Shown here in pieces: positions 13,101-64,000 of a stretch of 64,000 nucleotides of DNA. The DNA comes from Paracyclopina nana (taxonomy: Eukaryota; Arthropoda; Copepoda; Cyclopoida; Cyclopettidae): NCBI GenBank assembly GCA_019096065.1, contig JAGUCH010000001.1:9982001-10046000 (forward strand), written 5' to 3'. The notes below the pieces were generated by a model. It was not told where the DNA came from, did no database searches, and was given only the letters and a program-made list of their open reading frames with translations. The stretch's first letter is position 1; each line of letters opens with the position of its first letter. Both the position numbers and the translations under genes were made by a program.

Positions 13101-16100
13101 ACTCACAAGAAATTCTGTCAATTCACCAGCCAAATTCTCATTTTAAGGTCATTTTTCAGCTGATAAAGTATATTTTTAGAAAAATGGTAGAAGAGCCATT
13201 TTTGGCTATTTTCAGGCAGCCATATCTTTTGCACCCGTTTTGACTTGAAGAAGGTCCTAACCCAAACTCTATACAGCACCCAAAAAATATACATTTTATG
13301 AAAGCTTATGTTTACAGAGTTCATTTGGTAGTAATTTTGCAACATAAAATTTTCATAAGGTTAGCACCCACACGTGTATTTTTTTTGGGAGATTATTTAT
13401 GGCAATGATACCCTCTGAAAAAAGATCTAACTTTTTTATTTCATAAGCAAGTCTGTAAAACGCACTCAAATTGAGATATTTGCCTCAAAACTTATTATGC
13501 AAAATTTATCAAGTTGGCAATAATCTACTTTTAGCATATCTCCGTTTCTGTTCATCCTAGCGATTTTACTATAAATTAACATAAGTTTTATTTTTGAATT
13601 TTAGTGGGGGTCATTCAAGCTAACTATCCCCAAATGTTTTTAAATTTATGTTATTGGGAGCAATAGGCCAGGATTTTTTTTATCACCAAATGAACTCTTA
13701 CAACATACGCTTCCAGAAAATATATAATTCTTGGGTTTTGTAAGTAGTTTTGGTTAGGTCCTTTGTCAAGTCAATGTCTGCATGCTGCCGTGAAACCTCG
13801 ATCAAAGCTGGCCGTTCGATCAAAACTCGAAACTTTTTTTGCAATCCAACCCTGTTCATATTACTTTTTCTCTAATTTGACAGTGTTATGGGTTGGACAA
13901 CCTTGGACTTAAAAAGTTCTGCTAATATTTGGTCTAGTTTTACGTGCAAATAGAATAGTCATCTTTTTGGGTCAATTTTGACCCTTATTTTTAATGAAAT
14001 CCTGTTCTCTAGAGGCTTGAAATACCTAAACAAACTCTAATTTAAGGCTTCAACAAATAAAATTATATTTTTAATGGAACAATAGAAGCTTGTAGCCACT
14101 TTTTGACATTTTCTTTTGCTTTTAAATGCAAAGAGCCTTTTAAATGGTCATTTCTGATCACCAAGAACCCATTGGAGCTATTTTAAGACAAAAAAGTGTT
14201 TGAAACTGGATTTCATAATTTGGCTGAAATGGAGAAAGAAGGGTCTCCGTGGCCCACTGTGCAATGGACGCTATATTTGTCAATCCAAAGTTAGGAGACC
14301 GTCTCTTGAGCATTAGTACCATAAATGCTAGTCACTAGAGCAAGTATGCCAAAAAAAATAGCGTAAACGTACTTATTGCCCGTTTTCAGTACTTTCACGA
14401 TGGCGGAGACCAGCCAATTGATCAATTGACTTTGGTGGCTAGTACAGGGGAGAAAACTAGCATGCCTGCTACCCTGACAATCCGAGTGCTACCCGTGGAT
14501 GACGAACCACCCATCTTGGTCAACAATACGGGTCTAGAGGTCTGGGCCGGAGCCACTGCAACAATTACTAACAGGCACTTAGGTAGAATTAATTTTAAAG
14601 TGACACCAGTAGCCCTTTTTGAGTGGCTTTCATGTTTTACCTTTGGAAAATTATGCCAAAGTCACAATTTGCTGTTACTAACTACTATGTTTTTTGATTT
14701 CAGGAGCTATTGATGCTGATACCGATTCAGCCAATATCACGTTTTTCTTACTTGATGACCCAGGGCCTTCGAGCCCAATTGGAGCTTTCACCTTGCTGGA
14801 ACAGAAAGCTACATCTTTTTCACAAAAAGATTTAGCACAAGAAAAAGTTCTTTTCTCCCACAAAGGTAATGTCTCCTCCAGCACCATAAAAAATTATAAT
14901 TATTACTGAGATAACCGTGATGCCTTCATCACAAATGTAATTCTATAACCTCTCATCCACATTGCTTTTTATGTAGTGACATAGCTAGACAACGTTATAG
15001 CTTTGAACGTGCATTTTTAGGATCACGCTTGAAAGCATTCATGTTCAGCTACGATGTACTTATCAATTCCCAATGAAAACAACACATTTTTACTAGCAAG
15101 CGAATGCAATTAACTTTCACAAATGCAGAGAGAGTGTTGTATGTATAATGTAATATATGCGCCCATAGCGCATTGAATTATATTTCTTATGGAACCGGGC
15201 CAGAAATTGAATTTACTATTTTTGCAGGTCAAAGGCGCTCCGGGAGCATTCCATTTCAACTTACCGACGGTTTGAACAAAGGTGGCAACGGAATGACTTA
15301 CTTCTTCAATATACGAGTGAAAGATGTATCCATCCATTTGGAACGACATGACAGCTTGGATGTTTTTCCGATGACGGAAGTAGCTTTAAGAGTAGAAAAC
15401 TTGCTGGTTGCCACCTCGGACAAAGGTTCAGAGAGACAAATATCGTTTTGGGTAAAAAAACCTCCAAGAATGGGTCGGTTGCTTCTTCGTGATCGCTTAC
15501 GTGAGAAGGTGAGTCCCCTTAGTTATCTGTACTCAAACCTTATAGCCTGACACGCTAGGCTACTGCAATTTAATTTGTATTATTACACTGTATCAGAGCA
15601 AAGTTTTCTTTTCGCAGGAGTACTTCCTGAGCGTGCATAACTTCACCCAAGCCGATGTGAATGCTGGTCGAGTGGCGTATAAGCACACTCAACCTTTCTC
15701 CAATTTGACAGCCTTTGACGAAGTCGTGTTGGAGGCACGCACAGAACATGCCCAACGAAGCTTAGATCTGGTGCTCAACGTAAGGATTAGCGTGACGGCT
15801 ATGATCCCAGGTGGCGGCATTGATCGGTTTATTGGTGCCGAAGGGCTTCGCGTGGACGAGGGGGGAATGGTGGCGCTGGCACCGCGAAATCTGAACACGT
15901 CTGGGATTCTGGAGTTCATCAGGAGCCACCGCCAGCAGGGAGAGCATCCAGGAGATGCTCGCCTTCAGCAGCCTCAGCTAAGGCTGCAAGTGAGCGCATT
16001 GCCCAGGCATGGGGCGGTGTACATTGGCCAGGAGGTGGCGGCCTTGGGACAGGCCTTCACGCAGTCTGATGTGGACCGTGGCATCGTCAGCTACTTACAC

Positions 16101-18029
16101 GATCACTCCGATACGACTTCCGACACGTTGGGCGTCGCCGTCTTCCTTGAAGGCGAAAAAAGCGAGACGTTCGGCGATGGCAAAGGCCGATCCGGCGACA
16201 TTTTGCTCTTTGACGGAGTGTGGAATGTGACTGTGGATCCGGTAAACGATCGTCCGTTCCGGCTGGTGACCGATACGCCGGGCATGACTGTGGTACAGTA
16301 CCAGTCTCGGAGCTTGAGCCAAAGCCTCCTCTTCACCCAAGATGCCGACACCCCGGATTCACAGCTCATCTATGACGTTGTGACGCCGCCGGCCTTTGGC
16401 CGACTCGTGTCGGCCGACAACCTCTCCGCTCCTCTTTTGAGGTTCAGCCAAAGGGAGGTGAACGACCATAAGGTGGTCTACGTCCACGATGAGGGTGGCC
16501 CCACCACCGATTTTTATTTCCGCGTCAGCGACGGCCAGTTTCAGCCAGTCTACCGGCACTTCCGTATCCACGTCCTTCCGCTCGAGGTGAAGCTCGTGAA
16601 CGTGTCGGCCATCCCCATACAGCAGGGCACCCGCATGGCCTACATCTCCTCCTCGCACTTGGGGGCCGTAACCAATGGACAGCGAGCGCTCACCTTTTAC
16701 AACATCACGCGGCCTCCGGTAGGAGGTCTCATCTACATGAACGATGCCCCCGCCTCCATTTTCGGCCAGGTCAACGTGGACAACGAGGAGGTTGTGTACA
16801 TGCAAACTGACATGAGTCTGGCCAACGACTCGTTCGTGGCCACTCTTTCCAGCCAGACCGCCCTGCTCGAAGACGTGGCGTTCCAGATCAAAGTCGAGCC
16901 TTTGGTGAGGTGCCGTGAGGCCTTCAGAGTGACGGAGGCGAAAGTGCCCACGCCACTCGGCCAGGCACATCTAGACGCGTCGCAGCTGGCAGGCTTAACC
17001 AATTCCAATCCTGTATTCTTTCTCGCTCAAAAGCCCAAGTATGGCAGGATCATGAGGATTGTACGCGCATCGAAGGCCAAGCGTTCGGTTAGGGACAAGG
17101 AGGTCTGGCAGTTTACCCACGAGGAGGTCAAGAATGAGGTCATCTTCTTCGTGATGGCAGACGAGGATGCGGTTGAGCTCGTTCATGGTAATTGCAGGAC
17201 CTATCATCTCGTCTTGATCTCCATTATTGCATTTTATACGTGTAGGCCCGGCCAATGATAGTTTCGTATACCGCCTTGAGGCCCCTGGTGTCCAGCCCGC
17301 CTATGGCAAATTTGACTTCGTCGTCCTTGTCAACCAAGAAGGCTCGAAGACCCGCTCCAACCCGGTCACCGAAGATGTGGCCACTTATGATGATGAGGGG
17401 AGGGACGGTGCTGAGCTCCTCGTTGCCATCGGAGCCTTGTTTTTGGCCATTCTCGTCCTCACTGCTGTGATATTAGCCATCAGGCTCCGTCGAGCCTCCA
17501 AAAAAAGGTAAACGACGCTTATGCTGCGTCCAGCCCGATAAGTACGCATATCGATCTGTTCGCGCAGGTCCAAGTGCACTGCTCCGAGCAACGTTGACAC
17601 CGCTGTTGGAGGAAATCCTTACGGAGCCCTTCAGAGGCCTCTGCGACGAAACATAAACAACGGATTTGCATCGTTGGAGCAGCATCCGCATAGCAATACC
17701 TTGAGGTACGTAAATTTCACTTTGTAGCACCCACGGGACTTGCGCAGCTTGCAGCGTGAACATCTTCCAGATCACTGCCTAAGCCAGATGCGGTGAACGA
17801 GGAAGAGACGGACCCCGATTCTTGGAGCTATTCCAGAGAAACCAGCCCCGAATCCATCCCCCCCGGAATGCCTGCCTTTCGAGTCATTCCATTGGCGGCC
17901 AATTGTGACAACGAGATGGATCACTTTTGTCCCGAGGCCACATCGGATTGGGATCCCCTCGAGCAGGCTCGTTGCGGATCTGCTCAGCCGCCAACCACTC
18001 TGCTGAGGAAAAATCAATACTGGGTATGA
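7183..18029 (+). CDS. kon: kon-tiki / CSPG4 (NG2)-like transmembrane proteoglycan
   Basis: Cell-surface proteoglycan of the NG2 family; in flies it guides muscle-tendon attachment and binds GRIP. 21 phase-consistent exons: 7183-7249, 7373-7536, 7588-7727, 7804-7966, 8014-8160, 8213-8326, 8373-8837, 8889-9110, 9169-9582, 9635-9840, 10085-10349, 10586-10748, 10806-10996, 11307-12956, 14390-14582, 14704-14865, 15228-15508, 15618-17187, 17246-17507, 17568-17705, 17771-18029; about 2,411 residues, close to the family length. Signal peptide ends SSLHA; two laminin-G domains follow (to about residue 390), then a Cys-rich EGF-like patch, then a long series of CSPG repeats (PPxxGRL and FTQxDVxxGxVxYxH motifs), a membrane helix (LLVAIGALFLAILVLTAVIL) and a cytoplasmic tail ending NQYWV, the PDZ ligand of NG2. 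Exons up to 11 kb are AT-rich; those after 15 kb are GC-rich. Start chosen for its signal peptide. Confidence 0.95.
13231..13800. mobile_element. Decayed foldback/MITE in kon intron 14, related to the 20.8-26.9 kb transposon
   Basis: Segments 13237-13345 and 13680-13790 are imperfect inverted copies (GACTTGAAGAAGGTCCTAAC against GTTAGGTCCTTTGTCAAGTC). Both resemble the ends of the 6.1-kb element at 20809-26937 (GACTTGAGGGAAAACCTAAC, then GGTTCGTTTGGTGGTAATTT). The block also shares TTTCATAAGCAAGTC. No coding frame. The rest of this 1.4-kb intron (12957-14389) shows nothing recognisable. Confidence 0.7.
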
Positions 18030-18097
18030 CTACAAGCACGTCTTGACTGTGCAGATGAGAACGCGCGAGTGCTTCATTGCAGGTATGACAAAGGGAG

Positions 18098-18686
18098 ATG
18101 GCGGACCACTGCCTGCCGCCGATCGGAGCAGAAACCGAACCTGATCATCCCCCTTCTTCATTCGATTCTGGCCTGGTGCCTTCCTGTTGCTCTGTTGTAC
18201 GCCCACAAAACGAAGTCCATTCTTGCAGCTGTGACGCTATCGAAGTGCCTAGCGAGAGATCATCATCCTTGAATTCATGCACCTTGCCATTTAAGCCCCT
18301 CAAGGTATATTTACGCGTGGATTCCTGCTTTAAGCAGTGCTAATATAACGTGTTGTCATTGATGACAGGGCATTTTGAAAAAGTCGCACCATGCGACCCT
18401 ACCCAGAGAGTGCATGCAATTCATTGAAGTCATGCCATTCGACCAAATGCCTCCATGCGATGACTGCTTGCTCAGAGCCAGAAGGCATGGCTCTTTCGGT
18501 GACATTTGCCGCAACCCAGATGCAGTCGAATGCGGCTTTCACATTCATCAGCTACAGCAGACGCAGACTGGAGAGCATCGAGGCTCTTCCAAGCATGGCA
18601 GTCAATTGCTCACAATTACCAAAGACACACCTTGTAGTTATAATGATTCGGATGAGGTGGTGGAGGCAGTTGAAAGCAGCGTTTAG
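18098..18686 (+). CDS. Unrecognised open frame behind the kon stop, two exons, ending ESSV
   Basis: Starts ATG in context GGGAGATGG. Exon 18098-18304 joins 18369-18686 over a 64-nt intron (GTATAT..GACAG) without loss of frame, giving about 174 residues. The frame is also continuous upstream to the TGA that ends kon if the 59-nt segment 18024-18082 (GTATGA..TTGCAG) is spliced out. Seen: acidic Ser/Pro/Cys-rich N-half (PPSSFDSGLVPSCC), a KGILKK basic patch at the junction, Cys pairs (CDDC), and a C-terminal ESSV that fits a class I PDZ ligand. I recognise no domain. It could be a downstream cistron of the kon transcript, a readthrough extension, or a chance open 3' UTR; the phase-preserving intron argues for coding. 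Confidence 0.45.
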
Positions 18687-18851
18687 CTATTTTTCCTTTT
18701 TTCTTGTTTTACCTCCAATTGAGCGCGCGGATGTCACATGTACAAAATAGTAACAGACCGATAAAGTGTGCTTAACAACCAACATTGTAATTTAGGCTGT
18801 GATACGTAACTCTAACGCGTGCGAGGCACGGAATGTGTTAACATTTGTACA

Positions 18852-18857
18852 AATAAA
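18852..18857 (+). promoter_or_regulatory. Candidate poly(A) signal AATAAA of the kon transcript
   Basis: AATAAA in the context ACAAATAAAGCATACC, the best poly(A) signal between the kon stop and the next gene. The glucanase ATG at 18901 is only about 45 bp further on, so the two transcription units are almost contiguous. Confidence 0.5.
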
Positions 18858-18900
18858 GCATACCAAATGACACATGTGCATTTGCTACGATTCGCTTACA

Positions 18901-61150
<42,250 letters not shown>

Positions 61151-61158
61151 GTCTCTGA

Positions 61159-61550
61159 TAGCTACTAAATAAACTTAGAGAGCGGACAACAAAATCCGCA
61201 AGTTTGCGCTGGTTCCTTTCATGTAACCTTTTAAGCAAGTCGGAAAGATATCTTTTCTGTCTACAAAACCTAGGAAGCAGCATGAGGAGCGGGAAAAACC
61301 AAAACACAATTTTAATTGTTTGAATAATTATTCAAATTAAAACTTATGTTTCGGAAAAATTAAATGCTATATTCTTTAGCTTAGAATTCAGGTTTTTCCT
61401 TCGAAAAAATCATTTTAGACTCTAAATCAAGGTACGCAATTGCCTCAGATTTCTTTAATCACATTCAAAAAGAACCACTGTTGAAATTGACAGCTGATAC
61501 CTAATGCTTGATTTTGACGTTGGCCACTCTCTAAGATTATAAAGTAGCTA
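61159..61550. mobile_element. 392-bp MITE with perfect 8-bp TSD GTCTCTGA
   Basis: TIRs TAGCTACT..CTTAGAGAG; GTCTCTGA at 61151-61158 and 61551-61558. Shares length and the inner GCGGACAAC segment with the MITE at 3617-4008. The 8-bp duplication suggests a hAT-type mobiliser. Confidence 0.85.
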
Positions 61551-62224
61551 GTCTCTGATTCAAACTTTAGGCTACCAAATTTGGTAGATAAGACTAGGTA
61601 GGGGGTCTGTATCAAAACACAGACACCATTCGACCTTAACGTGTAGTTTTTTTAAAACGGACCCGTTTATAGATTTGAGTACTGTCACCCCAATAAAAAA
61701 GTTATTGAATCAAAGGTTGCCTAGAATCTCATTCTCAGTATGTATGCCAATTTTTAGGTCCCCACTAAGTGTTCAGATTGCTCATCAGTCGGTTTGCAGG
61801 GGTCGATCAGTTTCTGTTTTCGACTCCAAAATACTGCTCATGCCACTGCTGCAAGACTGCCCATTGTAACAAAAATGTGACATTTCAGTGGTACAATAAT
61901 TCATCCTGCAGTATTTATGACTGGTGAAATAAATGAGTTTAAAAAACTGATAAACGTGTTTTGCAACATTCTATTGTTATTTTTTGCAGTATTTGCAAAA
62001 TTATTAATCAGATTGCGTGCATAGACTGTGCAGTATTGCAATTTTTAAAAATAAATTGCTTCAGCAGTATTGCACAAAAAATTAGTCATTTTTGTTTTCG
62101 TGGCCTGATCGGCCTTTTTTTATTCATACTTTAATTCTTGTTTTTGCAATGCTGCATTAATAGTGAATAGTTTTAATTTAAATGTCTTTTAATTTATCAT
62201 ATGGAGCAGTATTGATGGAGCCAT

Positions 62225-63971
62225 TTAGCTGTCCTCTTGTGTCCTTGCTTGGGATTGAAGCTGCTTCTTATTTAACTCCTCAAGTTCCCTCTCGATTTCC
62301 TTCTTCCTCTGCATGATTGCATCATACTCCTTCAAGTTTTGTGTCTCAGATGCAATCCTCTTCTTCATTTTCTCATAGACGAGTTGCTGCCGCATTGCTT
62401 CTACAGTAGTGGCGTCAGCAAGAGCACCACTTGAGGGTCTGGCGGCCTCCATCAAAGCTTTTTGGACATCAGCATCCGTCACACCTTCTGCATCCTGTAA
62501 GAAAAAAGAAATTGGATGTTTATGTAACAGAAGGATGATGAAAAATCAAATGAGATGGGCTTACGGGTGGAATTGGTTGATCGAATGGAGGAACACTTGG
62601 TTCAGGATCAGAAGCAGGAGTAATCTCGTCACTGTCAAGGATTCCTCCTTTTTCTAGGACATGAACAGAACTGCATTCAGACTGCTCATTGGTTCCATCA
62701 TCCGTTTGCACAGTATCAGAGGTTGATTGCTCAACATCGTCATCGTCTCCTTTGTCGGCATCACTTGTAGACTAAAAAGGGGCGGAGCAGGAAGATGTCA
62801 ATCAAATTTGTTAATTAGCAATTTTTGGCGTTAACATTACTTTTTTAGTTGCTGGATCAGCAAAGGCGTTGACATAATCAATCGGGAACTTTCTTGGGCT
62901 GGGGTGAAATGGCCTTGGAGCAGGGGCTGGTTGATCCATTGTTGTTCCAGGCGTGCCAACACCGATGAAGCCGGAAAACTCGTTGATGAGGTCGTCCAGA
63001 TTATTTTCGTAACGTTTGCACATAGCCTTATGCAGCGCTGGCAACTACAAAAGCAGAAAATAAAGATTAAAATGAATTTCTTTGGCGAACACGAATAAAT
63101 TCTATCTTATGTTAGGTACGCTGGGCAGTGGCTCATACTCAAGTTCGAAGACGTTTTTGCCTAAGGTGTGTCCAGCAGCTATTATTAGCTTGATCACATC
63201 CTCCACACTCCAAATTCTTCCGGGATGGGGTCCACGGTAGGAGTCATAGACACCTCCACTGCCACCGGCGTTCTCATCATCTTCACTATCACTGTCATCA
63301 GATCCAGTGTCCTTTTTGGAATTCATTGCCTTAAGTGCTGACCGGTATTCTGCACGGGATTTCAATTTTTCGGTGAAGACCTCCAAAGTGTCTGGCTTCA
63401 CTCTGCTATCGACTTCATGCTAACAAGTAAATATACGCCTACTAAATCTTTGCTGCAATAAATTATGATGTACTTATTGAGTTTTCGCCATACATGTCAA
63501 GTGCAATCTCGTACATAGCTTGCACTGCTTCATCGGCATTACCTGTCTTTCTCAAGCCACATCTTATGAAAGATGTTCTTGCATTAGTCATGACCAAGGA
63601 CAGTTTGTCCCTCACAATTTGCATGTTCTCGAATACTTCGTCGGGGCCGATTCGACGCAAATCTTTCAAACGCGGGCACAGTTTGAATTCCAGCACTCTC
63701 ATAAGATTATTAGGAAGCGTCCTTCGCTGGAATGCCACTTTGTCGAGGCTAATAAAATTGATTATCAGTATTACAGCAGTCTGTGAAATGATGCGACACC
63801 GAACTATTAATTAAAAGTTCACACTTACTTGTAAGACTGTTTGAAGACCAGGTGAGCAATGGCGTCAGGAGTGAATATTTTGGTCACCACAGATTTCGCA
63901 ATGTAATGGTCATAAGAATTGACCACGCCATTAAAGAAGGGGAGGATCACTCCAACCAGCAAGTCTTGCAC
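62225..63971 (-). CDS. Multi-exon protein of unknown function (partial, N-terminus beyond window)
   Basis: Minus-strand exons deduced from phase: 63829-63971, about 63478-63748, 63120-63419, 62841-63044, 62565-62771, 62225-62494 (stop). The product continues left of the first exon outside the window. Seen: an alpha-helical N-region (RRTLPNNLMRVLEFKLCPRL, VMTNARTSFIRCGLRKTG), an acidic Ser/Asp run (GSDDSDSEDDENAGGSGG), a Pro-rich linker, a second acidic Ser/Thr-rich exon, and a C-terminal coiled coil (MQRKKEIERELEELNKKQL). I recognise no domain. Multiple short introns with good borders favour a real gene. The junction at 63478/63419 lacks a GT donor in the required phase (it would be AT..AG), so that border is uncertain. 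Confidence 0.6.
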
Positions 63972-64000
63972 CTGCAAGTTTGAAAAGTAGACGTCCATGC

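Noticed and set aside
16095-17008. Minus-strand frames of up to 203 codons opposite kon exon 18
   Set aside because: Shadows of a GC-rich coding exon; the plus frame carries clear CSPG repeats.

Overview
The window is eukaryotic and, from its host genes, an arthropod. It encodes a Spätzle-type cystine-knot ligand, a kon-tiki/CSPG4 transmembrane proteoglycan ending in QYWV, a FAM43 PTB-domain protein and an SLC24-type Na/Ca,K exchanger. Genes are AT-rich with many introns of about 50-60 nt and GT..AG borders. A GH5 exo-beta-1,3-glucanase-like gene would fit a crustacean, but I cannot name the species. Host exons were built by matching reading phase across each splice border.

Layout. 1-1380 (+): the end of an SLC24 exchanger. 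1629-3273 (-): an eight-exon Spätzle-like ligand. 4239-5283 (-): a four-exon FAM43 protein. 7183-18029 (+): a 21-exon, about 2,411-residue kon-tiki/CSPG4 homologue. 18098-18686 (+): an unexplained open frame just behind the kon stop, keeping phase across a small intron. 18901-60408 (+): a GH5 glucanase-like gene whose exon 2 (ending 19344) joins in phase to an exon at 60120, implying an intron of about 40.8 kb. 62225-63971 (-): a multi-exon gene I do not recognise.

The giant GH5 intron is a nest of mobile DNA. From left to right it holds: (i) element X (about 19.5-28.4 kb), with inverted ends built of layered short repeats, interrupted by a 154-bp MITE and a 6,129-bp DNA transposon (TSD ATGA); a decayed transposase lies inside the latter. 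(ii) A relict Ty3/gypsy copy (28.4-30.1 kb, +). (iii) Two inverted 9-bp minisatellites (30.3-30.9 and 42.95-43.5 kb) flanking Ty3/gypsy element A (-), whose RT gene is split by a nearly intact young Ty3/gypsy element B (31665-38467, TSD ATGTC, LTRs differing by one base). (iv) A 1.77-kb hairpin element with TTAA duplications. (v) A 4.1-kb element with long TIRs and an 8-bp TSD. (vi) A deleted retroelement, a second copy of the 154-bp MITE and a duplicated right arm of element X. Smaller MITEs lie outside, between host genes and in a kon intron.

The host genes are not an operon. The most interesting points are the glucanase gene apparently split by about 41 kb of nested transposons (with a frameshift in its distal exon), the phase-preserving open frame downstream of the kon PDZ ligand, the membrane-protein extensions of element B, and several foldback or satellite-ended DNA elements that fit no standard class cleanly.
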